DNA of 64,000 bases from Aurantimicrobium minutum (GCF_029893825.1 NZ_JARXXV010000001.1:1178001-1242000), one strand, 5' to 3'. Counted from the stretch's first letter, positions 17,406 to 26,861 are shown. Notes: generated from the letters alone by a model not told the origin. A program made the numbers and translations.

Positions 17406-18511
17406 ACAAACGCGTAACGTTCATCACTCCCCTCGTTCCCGGCTCAACTGGCAACGGTCTCTCAATGCGAGCAGGCGTCTGGTTGGAATGCCTCGCGCAA
17501 GATTTCGATGTTGATGTTGTGGTCATACCGATTTACCCTGCTGATCCCAGTGCTCCTGATTTTGTGCGCAGACTGGCTGGAACAGTTTCCGTCTTCGAGT
17601 GCTCTCGTGGACAGGTCAGCGGGACAGTGGTGCTCAACGAGGCAGACCAAGGCCGAATAGAACAGCTTGTTCAACACAGTTCCCTTGTTGTGTTCTTCCG
17701 GTTAGCTATCTCTGAAATCGTGCGCAGTCCCACGTTTCCCTCCACGCCTCGAATCCTCGATTTAGATGATGCCGATTGGGTGCGAGAAGAACGTTTGGGA
17801 AAACAACTTCTTTCCCAGGAGCTTTCCACCCTCACATCCGTGGTGAGTAGTTCGTGTGATGTAGTGACGTTTGCGGAACCACCTGAAACAATCAGTGATG
17901 TGCACGATGTGGTGAACTCTCACATTGTGCATGTACCCAACATCAGTAGAGGTCCCTCTTCACCAGTCTCACCTGCTAGACAACCATCCACTGATCTCAT
18001 TTTTGTGGGAAGTTTGGGCTACGCACCCAATGAGCAAGGAATACTTTGGTTTATTTCAGAGGTGATGCCGCTCCTGACTGAGGCAAGACTGACAATTGTG
18101 GGAACGTTCCCTTCACAACAATTACGGGCACTCGAATCAGAAAAAATCCGAATTGCTGCTCACGTTCCCGAAGTTGACTCATGGTATGAATCTGCATCTG
18201 TGGCCATCGTTCCACTCTTTGCGGGTTCGGGTACTCGAACGAAAATTCTTGAAGCTTGGGCTCACGAGCTTCCGGTCGTCAGCACAACACTAGGCATCGA
18301 AGGTATCGAAGACACTCGTGGAGCACTGATTGCTGATACTGCTAGCGAATTTGCTCGTGCATGCCACAGACTTCTGGTTGACAAAGTATTGGCAAAAAAT
18401 ATTGCTGCCGCTGGTTATGAAACTTGGAGCCACCGCTACTCTCTTTCGCATGCACGTCATCACATATCCTTGGCTGTAGAGAAAGCTCTCGAACTCGGAA
18501 ATACTCGATGA
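17402..18511 (+). CDS. GT4-type glycosyltransferase
   Basis: The 369-residue product has the GT-B fold pattern of family GT4: an N-terminal Rossmann-like half, a linker, then IFVGSLGYAPNEQGILWF, TIVGTFP and the donor-binding AGSGTRTKILEAWAHELPVVST. The typical E-x7-E is partly kept (KILEAWAHELP). It overlaps its neighbours by four bases on both sides (ATGA), so the four cluster genes are translated together. It probably adds a sugar to the peptides or to a first sugar already attached; this is inference from position. Confidence 0.88.
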   Translation: MNKRVTFITPLVPGSTGNGLSMRAGVWLECLAQDFDVDVVVIPIYPADPSAPDFVRRLAGTVSVFECSRGQVSGTVVLNEADQGRIEQLVQHSSLVVFFRLAISEIVRSPTFPSTPRILDLDDADWVREERLGKQLLSQELSTLTSVVSSSCDVVTFAEPPETISDVHDVVNSHIVHVPNISRGPSSPVSPARQPSTDLIFVGSLGYAPNEQGILWFISEVMPLLTEARLTIVGTFPSQQLRALESEKIRIAAHVPEVDSWYESASVAIVPLFAGSGTRTKILEAWAHELPVVSTTLGIEGIEDTRGALIADTASEFARACHRLLVDKVLAKNIAAAGYETWSHRYSLSHARHHISLAVEKALELGNTR

Positions 18512-19518
18512 ACCCCACCAAACGTGACGACCTCACCATCGTGCCTGCGCACGACGGCTACTTAGTGACCGTTCCTGATTCTCAACTCGTCACGTGGCTC
18601 AATCGCACCGCTTATATTGTGTTGCAGCTGTCAACCGGGACAAATTCAGTTCACGGTATCGCTGCCGCGGTTCGCGAACTCTTCGACCTCTTTCACAACC
18701 CGCGAGCTGAGGTAGAAAACGCATTACGTGAACTTCAGTCCTCAGGTCTTATTTCTGATCTAGCTAGTGAAACCACATCAGAGCAATCACTGCTCATACT
18801 GGTGTGGGCACCGGGTGAATCCATCTCTGTTTCTACGCTCAAAAACATCACCTCAATAACGCAGACCCTCGACAGCCACGACATAACGCATCACATGGCA
18901 ATTGACAACCATGCTGATCATGCTCTCTCTCGCAATAGAGCACTCAGTGCCATGCTCATGAGAAATACCTTCTCGCATGTCCTCCTTATGGATGCAACTC
19001 AACAAGCAAGTGAAGCAGTGGCCGGGGTCTCACTAGGTCGCATCCTTTCCAGTGAACATGACTTTGTCAGCATTCCCGTGAAAAGCTCCGATCCCAACTG
19101 GGCAAAGGTTTCTGCAGGGAGCCTGCTCACCCCTCAACAACTTTCAGGTTTTTCCTTCACCTATAACGTCATGTTTGACGAGCTCAAGGGACCACGCGTT
19201 CGTAGCTCAGGTTTTATCGAGGCATCACATACCAGTACGGCAGCGGTGGTGATTTCTCGAACAGGTTTAGAAAAACTAGTCTCCACCTCACATGTCACTC
19301 GTTACCGTGGACTAGTTGGGGATGGTCGCATTGAATACCTCGAGCACTACTGGGGTTTCTTTGACACACTTGTTTCTTCCCAAAGGCTGGTCACCGGTGA
19401 CGTTGCATTTTGCGAACGCTGGAGAGCGGCTGGCGGGCACATCATGGCCGACACCACAGGAGCATTTGGTCTCTCCCTCAGCGGTGCCCGCGAGGCAATC
19501 AAACAGAACAAAAAATGA
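18508..19518 (+). CDS. PqqD-like RiPP recognition element fused to a GT-A-like domain
   Basis: Residues about 9-82 fit the PqqD/RRE fold, with APHDGYLV-like start (seen as PAHDGYLVTVPD), TWLNRTAYIVLQLSTG, GIAAAVRELFDL and VENALRELQSSGLI. Residues about 95-336 resemble the separate GT-A protein at 25532-26326, sharing SRNRALSAML, HVLLMDA, HDFVSIPV.S.DPNW and FCERWRAAGGHIMAD. The metal-binding DxD of that relative (DAD) is DAT here at 162-164, so catalysis is in doubt. RREs bind leader peptides, so this protein probably brings the small precursors to the transferases. It is coupled by ATGA to both neighbours. Confidence 0.85.
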   Translation: MNPTKRDDLTIVPAHDGYLVTVPDSQLVTWLNRTAYIVLQLSTGTNSVHGIAAAVRELFDLFHNPRAEVENALRELQSSGLISDLASETTSEQSLLILVWAPGESISVSTLKNITSITQTLDSHDITHHMAIDNHADHALSRNRALSAMLMRNTFSHVLLMDATQQASEAVAGVSLGRILSSEHDFVSIPVKSSDPNWAKVSAGSLLTPQQLSGFSFTYNVMFDELKGPRVRSSGFIEASHTSTAAVVISRTGLEKLVSTSHVTRYRGLVGDGRIEYLEHYWGFFDTLVSSQRLVTGDVAFCERWRAAGGHIMADTTGAFGLSLSGAREAIKQNKK

Positions 19519-20294
19519 CCTTCGTCGCCATAGTTCCCTTCCGCAATGACTCCGCAGGGATTCGTCGCGCCAACGCCGAAGCAGTGCTGAACTGGCTGAG
19601 CGGACTTGGGATTTCAGTCCTGCTTTCGGAACATTCTGCTCAGCCAGATAGTGAGCTCATCGTGCCCGATGGGGTTCGGAGAATTCACACACCTTCATCC
19701 GAGGCGTTCAATAAAGCTCAAGCCTGTAATGCAGGGTTCAAGAACACCACCGAAGATGCCATTGCCTTGGTGGATGCAGATACCGTGATGAACTCTCGAG
19801 TGTTTATCGCTGCACTCAAGCGTGTTGCAGCAAAAGATGAAGTAATCCGCCCATTTGGTTCCCTTACTGACCTGACTGTGACGGAAACAGAAAAATATCT
19901 CACGACTCAGGAATTGCCTGTTTCTGCCGATACACAGCGCGATGATCGTAGAAGCGGCGATGTCATTCCGATGTGTGGCGGCATTGTCATCCTCACACGC
20001 GAACGCTATTTCTCCGTCGGCGGCTTCGATGAACGATTCCGCGGATGGGGTGGCGAAGACGATGCTTTTGGATATGCACTCGCCCGATCCGGTGCAACGA
20101 TCATGATTGTGAAAGCAGAACCTGCCTATCACTTGTGGCATGACCGCAACATGATCGCGCGCGCTACACACCCGCACTACCGCAACAATGTTGCCTTATC
20201 GCGGTGGTGGCACTCGGCTCCAGCAGAAGAACTCAATAAGCAGATTGAATCAGCGCAATTAATGCTGACGCCGGGATGGCCTGCGCGGAACTAG
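19515..20294 (+). CDS. GT2/galactosyltransferase-type (Glyco_transf_7C) glycosyltransferase
   Basis: The 259-residue product has an N-terminal GT-A half with IVPFRNDSAG, FNKAQACNAGF and LVDADT (DxD at 87-89). A C-terminal half carries GGFDERFRGWGGEDDAFGYALARSG, whose WGGEDD core (residues 178-183) is the acceptor-side motif of beta-1,4-galactosyltransferases and polypeptide GalNAc-transferases; in bacteria it occurs in several GT2 proteins. A peptide or glycopeptide acceptor is plausible, not proven. Its start overlaps the RRE-fusion stop (ATGA). The end overlaps the convergent HlyD-like gene by four bases. Confidence 0.87.
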   Translation: MTFVAIVPFRNDSAGIRRANAEAVLNWLSGLGISVLLSEHSAQPDSELIVPDGVRRIHTPSSEAFNKAQACNAGFKNTTEDAIALVDADTVMNSRVFIAALKRVAAKDEVIRPFGSLTDLTVTETEKYLTTQELPVSADTQRDDRRSGDVIPMCGGIVILTRERYFSVGGFDERFRGWGGEDDAFGYALARSGATIMIVKAEPAYHLWHDRNMIARATHPHYRNNVALSRWWHSAPAEELNKQIESAQLMLTPGWPARN

Positions 20295-21091
20295 TTCCCC
20301 GTGAAGGCCTGCCACGGAGTCTGGTTGCGCAGCACAATCTTTGCATCCACAACGGTTCCGCTGGAGACATCATCAGCATCCTTGGGGCCACCGCCTGACC
20401 ACTTCAAGCCATAAGCACCGTTGGGATCGGTTTCCAATTCAACATAGATTTCTTGCACAGGACCTGTTGCCATTAATTCCTGCGCCAACCCGGTGTCTCC
20501 CAAGATGAGCTGGAGTCGCTCAGCAGTTGCAGGAAGAGCATCTACCTTGACGATCTTGCCGACAATATAACCGGCCTGGGTGAGGTCAGTTGTGGTGGGG
20601 CTCACTTCAACCTTGAGTCCCGGGACAACATCACCCATTGCGGCGACAGGAACAAAGAGGAGTCCGACCATCGGCTCAGTGTTGTGAGCAATAGTCATCA
20701 CAGGCGCACCTGCCCCAATGAGGGCATAGCTCGATGTGGACAAGGACATCACTGTGCCATTGATGGGTGAGGTAATGGGGACATCAACACCTTCAGGAGT
20801 CTGAACAGTGGCAACCACATCACCTTCAGAAACAGATGTTCCAGTGGGAAGGATGTCTTTGGAAATGGTGCCCTCGACAGTGGAATACACCTCAACGTTG
20901 CCTGGGGGGTTGACCATGACACCCATTGCTGGGGCCTTGACCGCGAGCTGGCCTCCAAAAAGCCACAGTAAGCCACATACTGCAGCAACTACAGCCACGA
21001 TCAAACCAAAACGAGCTGGTGTGGTGACGAGGCGGAAGGGGCGGTCAACATCCCCCGAGGGCTCTTTGGCAATTGCACGATTCCTGAACAC
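20291..21091 (-). CDS. HlyD-like secretion adaptor, NHLM-system type
   Basis: The 266-residue product has one membrane helix (about residues 27-50). A membrane-fusion-protein domain follows with paired biotinyl/lipoyl-like halves (EVYSTVEGTISKDILPTGTSVSEGDVVA region and ITSPINGTVMSLSTS), then a beta-barrel. Short adaptors of this kind accompany NHLM/PCAT ABC exporters of leader peptides. The gene points away from the two ABC genes, across a 62-base gap. The GTG at 21091 has no close ribosome-binding site but lies seven bases after TACAAT, so a leaderless start is possible. Confidence 0.82.
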   Translation of the reverse strand: MFRNRAIAKEPSGDVDRPFRLVTTPARFGLIVAVVAAVCGLLWLFGGQLAVKAPAMGVMVNPPGNVEVYSTVEGTISKDILPTGTSVSEGDVVATVQTPEGVDVPITSPINGTVMSLSTSSYALIGAGAPVMTIAHNTEPMVGLLFVPVAAMGDVVPGLKVEVSPTTTDLTQAGYIVGKIVKVDALPATAERLQLILGDTGLAQELMATGPVQEIYVELETDPNGAYGLKWSGGGPKDADDVSSGTVVDAKIVLRNQTPWQAFTGN

Positions 21092-21138
21092 AATTTGATT
21101 GTAGCCTTGAGGAGAAACTTCACAGTTATCTATCAGCC

Positions 21139-21144
21139 AGGAGG
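21139..21144 (+). promoter_or_regulatory. AGGAGG ribosome-binding site deciding a TTG start
   Basis: AGGAGG lies nine bases before TTG at 21154 but directly abuts the GTG at 21145. The spacing favours the TTG as start of the C39 transporter. Confidence 0.6.
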
Positions 21145-21153
21145 GTGGGGCAC

Positions 21154-23355
21154 TTGTCTATAGAAGCGCCTGCTGCGCCGGAACAAGCCGCACCGGAACA
21201 ACCAGATGAGTTTGCTTTTACTCACTCTCTGAAGAAAAAACGCACCGCTGTCCCCACTGTGCTTCAAATGGAAGTCACCGAGTGTGGCGCCGCTTCCTTG
21301 GCGATGATTCTTGCCCACTACGGAAAGTGGGAAACTCTCGAAAACCTCCGACTAGCTTGTGGTGTTTCTCGCGATGGGGCAAGTGCCAAGAGCGTAGTTC
21401 AAGCTGCCCGCCAATACGGACTCGAAGCCAAAGGCGTCAGCATCTCTTTGGAAGGTTTAGCCAATCAGACTTCTCCTGTGATTGCCTACTGGGATTTTGC
21501 TCACTTTGTAGTTGTCGAAGGAACCTCAAGTAAAGGCGTTTTCCTCAATGACCCCGCACGCGGTCGGGTGCTGGTCAGTTGGGAAGAGGCAGATAAGTCC
21601 TTCACTGGCCTGATATTGAGACTGAAGCCCACCGAAGAATTCACGAAGGGTGGTTCTGCTCCCAATGCGCTCGCCTCAATGAAGTGGCGCGTCAAAGGCA
21701 TGAGTAGCGGTATTGGCTTTTTGCTTATTGGTGGTCTGGTCTCCGCCGTACCTGCTCTGTTGGGTCCACTCGCCCTCCAAGCATTTGTTCAGCAATATCT
21801 CATTGCAGGACTCAAAGAATGGGCAGGCATTGCACTGTTCATCATGAGTGCCAGCCTGGGCTTGGGAATGTTATTGGGGGTTTGGCAGAGCATTGTTGCT
21901 CGCAAGCTCACCCAAGCAATGACTGTTCGGGAAGCCCAGATCTTGGTTCGTCGCGCACTGCGACTTCCCACCTCCTTCTATGCACAGCGTTATCCCGGTG
22001 AAATTGCAGCTCGCTTGCAGCTCATTGATTCTGTCTCTCAAATAGTTGCCGGAACGATTGTTCCTGCAGCGGTAGGTTTCATTACTTCGATCGCGGTTGG
22101 TTTTGCACTCTTTGCCTTCTCCTGGCAGTTAGCGGTCATTGCCTTAGTTGCCGCAGGTACCGTTCTGCTCACCGTGCGCGCAGTGCAGTCCAAGCGTATG
22201 GATCTATCTGGCCGTATCGGTCAAGAAAATGCAGCCTATGCCGGCGCAGTCGGATACTCCCTCCGTTCCATCGAAACCATCAAGGCAACAGGTGGTGAAG
22301 CACACGCTCTGCGCACTGTATTGGGTCACTATGCCAAGGTGAACTCAGTGAGCAATGACCTGATGATGTCCTCCTCCATTCTGGGAATGCTGCCAGGCCT
22401 GGTCAGCACCATCGCGGGTGCGTTGGTGATAGGCGTGGGTGGTTTACTCGTTGAAAGTGGTTCGCTCTCGGCCGGTGGCTACATTGCCGTCATGGCATTG
22501 ATCCCCATATTCATGCGTCCCATTGGCTTATGGTCTTCTGCTATTGACACACTCCAGCAGGCTCGCACCTGGATTACCCGTCTCGATGACCTTCTCCAGC
22601 AGCGTGAAGAAATTGTGGGAACCCAGCAGCCCAAAGGTAACGGGGTTCTCGAAGTCAAAGACATCACTTTCCGGTACTCACCTCTTGCAGCACCCAGTGT
22701 TGAATCCCTATCGTTCCGGCTTGAACCTGGAAAACGCGTCGCACTCGTTGGTGCTTCTGGCAGTGGAAAGTCCACAGCGGCTCGTTTGGCGGTGGGCCTT
22801 CTCCAGCCCACTAGTGGTGAAGTTCTTCTCGATGGTGTTCCCGTGGCAGAAACTGCACCTGCCATCCGTTCACAATCCCTCGGCTACGTCGAGCAAGATG
22901 TGGTCTTGTTTGCCGGCAGTATTCGTGACAACATCACCATGTTCGATGACCTCATCGACACTGCAGAGGTAAAAGCTGCAGCCGAAGCTGCCTCGATTGC
23001 GGAAGAGATTGAGTCTCGTCCCGGCGCCTACGAATCCACCCTCTCTGATGGCGGGCGCAACATGTCAGGTGGCCAGCGTCAGCGCCTCGAAATTGCCCGC
23101 GTCATGTTGCGCAAGCCCGGCATCGTGGTGCTGGATGAAGCCACCAGTGCGCTCGACCCTATCGTGGAAGAGCAGGTGATGAACTCACTACTTGCCTCCG
23201 GATCCGGACTTCTCATCATTGCTCACCGCCTGTCCACCGTGCGTGACTGTGACGAAATCATTGTGATGAACAAGGGCAAAGTTGTTGAGCGAGGAACCCA
23301 TGAGGAACTTCTCGCCTCAGGCGGTCACTACGCAGAATTGGTAGGTTCCGAATGA
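21154..23355 (+). CDS. C39 peptidase-containing ABC exporter (PCAT, NHLM type)
   Basis: The 733-residue protein combines a C39 peptidase domain (about 30-155; catalytic Cys44 in TECGAASL, His117 in FAHFVVV, Asp133 in LNDPARG), six membrane helices (about 185-470) and an ABC ATPase (Walker A GASGSGKST, signature MSGGQRQR, Walker B VVLDEAT). Such transporters cut leader peptides after a double glycine and export the rest. The twelve nearby precursors all but one end their leaders in GG, so they are the obvious substrates. The TTG start is chosen for its AGGAGG. The gene overlaps the next ABC gene by ATGA. Confidence 0.93.
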   Translation: MSIEAPAAPEQAAPEQPDEFAFTHSLKKKRTAVPTVLQMEVTECGAASLAMILAHYGKWETLENLRLACGVSRDGASAKSVVQAARQYGLEAKGVSISLEGLANQTSPVIAYWDFAHFVVVEGTSSKGVFLNDPARGRVLVSWEEADKSFTGLILRLKPTEEFTKGGSAPNALASMKWRVKGMSSGIGFLLIGGLVSAVPALLGPLALQAFVQQYLIAGLKEWAGIALFIMSASLGLGMLLGVWQSIVARKLTQAMTVREAQILVRRALRLPTSFYAQRYPGEIAARLQLIDSVSQIVAGTIVPAAVGFITSIAVGFALFAFSWQLAVIALVAAGTVLLTVRAVQSKRMDLSGRIGQENAAYAGAVGYSLRSIETIKATGGEAHALRTVLGHYAKVNSVSNDLMMSSSILGMLPGLVSTIAGALVIGVGGLLVESGSLSAGGYIAVMALIPIFMRPIGLWSSAIDTLQQARTWITRLDDLLQQREEIVGTQQPKGNGVLEVKDITFRYSPLAAPSVESLSFRLEPGKRVALVGASGSGKSTAARLAVGLLQPTSGEVLLDGVPVAETAPAIRSQSLGYVEQDVVLFAGSIRDNITMFDDLIDTAEVKAAAEAASIAEEIESRPGAYESTLSDGGRNMSGGQRQRLEIARVMLRKPGIVVLDEATSALDPIVEEQVMNSLLASGSGLLIIAHRLSTVRDCDEIIVMNKGKVVERGTHEELLASGGHYAELVGSE

Positions 23356-25487
23356 GCCAGGCACAGTCAGCACAGCATGCAGTGCGCAGTGTTGTCGAAG
23401 GTGGCCGCATGGCTGCCCACGAAACGACCGAAAACGATCTCATTAATGCGGTCTTGCGGTGTGCAGAGTTTGAGAAAATTCAAGTCCCTAAGTCACGCAT
23501 CTCCCCTGCGCTACGCACCCACCCCACCACACCAGATCATGCTGCGCGCGCGCTCGGTATTGCTGTGCGAAAGATTGATCTCGCCTCTGAAAAGAAATGG
23601 TGGATTGCTCAATCAGAAGCACTCCTTGTCAACTTCCGTGGGGAATGGCTAGCTATTACCCCCCGTGGAGTTCGTTCAGTCCTCCACCTCTCAAATGGAG
23701 CAACCGTTAACGTCACGGCAGAAGTTGCGCAAGAAATTCAGCCCGATGCCTGGGGTCTCATCCCATCGCTGCAAGATGGGCCCACCGGGGTTAAGCAACT
23801 CATTCGCCTGGGATGGAGCCACGGCTCTGTTCGTGATGTGCTGTTCTTGGTCGCAACTGCCGTGGTTTCCATCTTCATTGGCATGATCGTCCCGGTCACA
23901 AGCGGTCTGATCATTGGAGAACTTGTTCCCGCCGGGGAAGCTCAAAGCATCGTGGTGCTGATGGTGATCTTAATTTTGATTGCAGTTATGACAACGTTTA
24001 TTGCAGCAAGCCAAGGCCTCATTATTCAGCGACTCTCAGCACGTTTCGGTATCCGGATTACCGAGGCAATCTATGAGCGCGTGTTCCGTTTGCCTGCATC
24101 TTTCCACCGTGAAAATGTTCCCGGCGAGCTTGGAGAGCGTATTGCTGGTGCCGGTATTTTCCGCAGCGCCATGGCCTCTATTGTGCCCTCGATCATCTCT
24201 GCAGTTGGAGCTTTGATTGGTAGCGTCATCGTTTTGAGCTACCTCAGCCCCTCGCTTGTTGTCGGAGTTGTTGGCTTAGCGTTGCTCTCGGTTCTCATTG
24301 GTGTGGCCATGCTCCCCAAACTTGGCCACAATGCCAGCCGTCAAACAGAGTCAAACATTGAGCTCACTGGTTTGACGTTCTCCATGCTGGTGGGTATTGC
24401 CAAGATCCGCACGGCAGGTGCGGAAGAGCGTATGTTCTCTCGCTGGACCTACCGCTTTGCCAAAATGCACATGGCCTTGCGTGATGTCAGCCAGACAAAC
24501 CTCATCATGGGTCTTGTTTCCAGCCTGCCCACGGCGTTAGTACCGATCATTCTTGTCGTTTCCGAAGCAACCGGTGCGAGCCAGCTCACCATTGGTGAGT
24601 TCACCACTGCTACTTCCGCTTCTGCCTCTGCGGCAGCAGCGATTGTGGGCTTGCTGCCCTTAGCTATCGGTCTGGTTTCGGCATGGCCCAGCATTGTCTC
24701 TCTCAAACCAGTCCTTGAAGCAGAACCAGAACCTCTGGGTAATGCTGGGGGAGATCCCGGGGTTCTCTCCGGTCGTGTTAGTTTCGACACCGTCAACTTT
24801 GGCTACACCCCCGAGATGAACATTTTGAGCGATGTTACTTTCAACATCCCAGCGGGCACCATGACGGCGATTGTGGGAGCAAGCGGTTCCGGCAAGTCCA
24901 CCATAATTCGACTGCTGTTGGGCCTAGAGACACCTGAGTCAGGAACTGTGCTCTATGACGGCCAAGCACTCAGTTCGCTCGACCGTGCTGCCGTGCTGGC
25001 CCAGATGGGTATTGTTCCCCAGGAATCAGCATTGATCCCTGGTTCCATCTTGGAAAACATTTTGGCTAGTGCTCCCGGTAGCACTGAAGAAGATGCCTGG
25101 CGCGCTGCCGAGCGCGCTGGTATTGCTCAAGACATCCGTGAGATGCCCATGGGCATGCAGACCGTCATCAGTGACGGTGCCAGCACCTTCTCAGGTGGAC
25201 AGAAGCAACGCCTCATGATTGCGCGAGCACTCGTCAACGAGCCCCGCATCCTCATCCTGGATGAGGCAACCAGCGCCCTAGATAACCACACTCAAACCAT
25301 GGTTTCGGAATCTATTGAGAACCTCGGATCCACGCGAATCGTAGTGGCTCACCGCCTGTCCACGATTCGCGGAGCAGATCAAATCATTGTGCTTGATAAG
25401 GGCAAGGTGATTGAGGTTGGAACCTATGACGAACTCATGGCGCTCAATGGTGCATTCACCAAACTAGCTTCTCGTCAGATTGCCTAA
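23352..25487 (+). CDS. ABC exporter subunit with non-peptidase N-domain (NHLM type)
   Basis: The 711-residue product has an N-terminal domain of about 150 residues without the C39 catalytic Cys/His. Six membrane helices (about 165-440) and a complete ATPase (VGASGSGKSTIIRL, TFSGGQKQRL, ILILDEATSALD) follow. NHLM leader-peptide systems typically have such a second ABC half next to the peptidase half, and the two probably form a heterodimer. Coupling to the preceding gene by ATGA supports this. The specific job of the N-domain is unknown. Confidence 0.9.
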   Translation: MSQAQSAQHAVRSVVEGGRMAAHETTENDLINAVLRCAEFEKIQVPKSRISPALRTHPTTPDHAARALGIAVRKIDLASEKKWWIAQSEALLVNFRGEWLAITPRGVRSVLHLSNGATVNVTAEVAQEIQPDAWGLIPSLQDGPTGVKQLIRLGWSHGSVRDVLFLVATAVVSIFIGMIVPVTSGLIIGELVPAGEAQSIVVLMVILILIAVMTTFIAASQGLIIQRLSARFGIRITEAIYERVFRLPASFHRENVPGELGERIAGAGIFRSAMASIVPSIISAVGALIGSVIVLSYLSPSLVVGVVGLALLSVLIGVAMLPKLGHNASRQTESNIELTGLTFSMLVGIAKIRTAGAEERMFSRWTYRFAKMHMALRDVSQTNLIMGLVSSLPTALVPIILVVSEATGASQLTIGEFTTATSASASAAAAIVGLLPLAIGLVSAWPSIVSLKPVLEAEPEPLGNAGGDPGVLSGRVSFDTVNFGYTPEMNILSDVTFNIPAGTMTAIVGASGSGKSTIIRLLLGLETPESGTVLYDGQALSSLDRAAVLAQMGIVPQESALIPGSILENILASAPGSTEEDAWRAAERAGIAQDIREMPMGMQTVISDGASTFSGGQKQRLMIARALVNEPRILILDEATSALDNHTQTMVSESIENLGSTRIVVAHRLSTIRGADQIIVLDKGKVIEVGTYDELMALNGAFTKLASRQIA

Positions 25488-25531
25488 GTTCAGCTAACAC
25501 AATCTCTAGCCTTGAGCTAATCGGTAGTAAT

Positions 25532-26326
25532 TCAGTCTTTCTTTAACTCTTGCTGAGCTTTACGTGCCTTGGTGTATTTCGAGGCAGCTTTCAGGCTGTC
25601 TTGGATATTTCCTGAAATACGAACAGGGCCGATGTGCTTGGTGGGTGTCTTGAGATCTGCCCATACCTGACCACCGACTGAACGCCAGCGATCACACAGC
25701 GCGTAGTCTTCCGAGAGATAGACACCCTTGTCATCGATGAAAGGGTCCATGAAGGTCCAGCCACTCTGTTCACCATCAGATGCATGCAGTCCCTGGGTGG
25801 CATGAGAAACGGTGTCACTCTCGGAGATTTTCACGAGAGCTTCGCGTGAGAGCAACATCACTGCCGACCCGATCGCATGTACTGGGATAAACCCATCAAC
25901 TGCTTTCTGCTTGGGTTCATACCAGAGCGCATACTGGTTGGCGATAACTTGCAGTTCTTCTGCCGAAGCATCTGGGACGTAGTCCAAGTGCTCACGAATT
26001 TTGTTCCAATTTACGTCTCTAAAAGGAACAACACAGCCCACAAAGTCATGACCCGAACGAATAATGCGTTCAATGCCTTCTGGACTCACCGTGACATCAG
26101 CGTCAAGCATGAGTAAGTGAGTGTATTTCTCGTTTCTGGTGACCACACTGGCAAAGCAATTTCTGCTTCGCGTCACCAACCCATCGGGTTGGGTAATAAC
26201 TTCAAGAGTCCAGCCGATCTTATTGAAGTGTTTCTGCAGGTTCATGACCGAGTGCAAGTATTCGTGAGAAATTACTCCCCCGGCAACAGGAGTTCCGAGG
26301 TAAACGTGGGGGGTTTGAGTAGTCAT
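25532..26326 (-). CDS. GT-A glycosyltransferase at the end of the precursor array
   Basis: The 264-residue product shows a GT-A core: VYLGTPVAGGVIS at the start, LVTRSRNCFASVV, LLMLDADV (metal-binding DAD at 75-77), HDFVGCVVPFRDVNW and C-terminal YLSEDYALCDRWRSVGGQVWAD. It resembles the C-terminal part of the RRE fusion at 18508-19518 but keeps the DxD, so it is probably the active member of the pair. The start lies one base after the stop of a 36-residue precursor gene, which ties it to the peptides. A role in peptide glycosylation is inferred. Confidence 0.82.
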   Translation of the reverse strand: MTTQTPHVYLGTPVAGGVISHEYLHSVMNLQKHFNKIGWTLEVITQPDGLVTRSRNCFASVVTRNEKYTHLLMLDADVTVSPEGIERIIRSGHDFVGCVVPFRDVNWNKIREHLDYVPDASAEELQVIANQYALWYEPKQKAVDGFIPVHAIGSAVMLLSREALVKISESDTVSHATQGLHASDGEQSGWTFMDPFIDDKGVYLSEDYALCDRWRSVGGQVWADLKTPTKHIGPVRISGNIQDSLKAASKYTKARKAQQELKKD

Positions 26327-26327
26327 A

Positions 26328-26438
26328 TTAGAAAGAAGGGTCGAAGGGAATAAAGCCCGATTTGCCGCTTGCAGCGCGCTTTAAGAGATCGTCATCTGGT
26401 TTGAGTTCTTCATTTTCAAATATTGGTTCTGTAGCCAT
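26328..26438 (-). CDS. Precursor peptide 12 (36 residues, atypical leader)
   Basis: This tiny gene has AAGGA seven bases before its ATG and ends one base before the adjacent transferase start. The leader resembles precursor 8 (TEP..ENEE...DDD.L) but ends AASG rather than AAGG, and the core is only KSGFIPFDPSF. The same ending, FIPFDSSF, occurs in precursor 5, which argues that both are real. Without GG, C39 cleavage may be altered, or the peptide may act as a regulator or decoy for the transferase. There are no cysteines. Confidence 0.72.
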   Translation of the reverse strand: MATEPIFENEELKPDDDLLKRAASGKSGFIPFDPSF

Positions 26439-26645
26439 TAGATTCCTTGAGAGCAGCGAAGTTGCAGCAAAAAGATGCATACTTGTCTCAGATTACTGCT
26501 CTCACTCAACCAAAAAGGTGTTAAACGCCACAAGCTCTCTTTCAATATCGGTGCGTGCCATGTCTGTTCTCGTACCATTTTTCGAAAATGGGCCTTCTCC
26601 GCCCTGCTGCTTACTTTCGCTGCAAAACCGTTGTGTACTCGAAGT

Positions 26646-26834
26646 TCACACTGATACGGTCCCATCTGGCCCAGGTCCCAAAACAACGTTGATATAGACG
26701 ATGCTGTTGTAGGTGATGTTCATGGAACTAGGTTGATCAAGAATATTCCTGTTGCCGCCTGCGGCGACAGCTAGTGACTCGTCATCTATCTCTAATTCAA
26801 CTGCAGAATTCACAGATTCTTGTTCATCTTTCAT
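26646..26834 (-). CDS. Precursor peptide 11
   Basis: The 62-residue peptide has a 27-residue acidic leader ending LEIDDESLAVAAGG. A 35-residue core without cysteine contains MNITYNSIVYINVV, one NxT sequon and a Gly-Pro-rich end. The core belongs to the group with the N-Y/I-T/S-x-N-x-T/S-I/V-Y theme. The start ATG at 26834 has AAGGG at somewhat long spacing. It is a probable substrate of the RRE fusion and the C39 exporter. Confidence 0.8.
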   Translation of the reverse strand: MKDEQESVNSAVELEIDDESLAVAAGGNRNILDQPSSMNITYNSIVYINVVLGPGPDGTVSV

Positions 26835-26861
26835 GACTCACAGCCCTTCACACGTGTTGAA

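Noticed and set aside
26438-26686. 82-codon minus frame between precursors 12 and 11
   Set aside because: It lacks the leader motif, contains cysteines unlike the family, and overlaps the end of precursor 11. The gap probably holds promoter or untranslated sequence.
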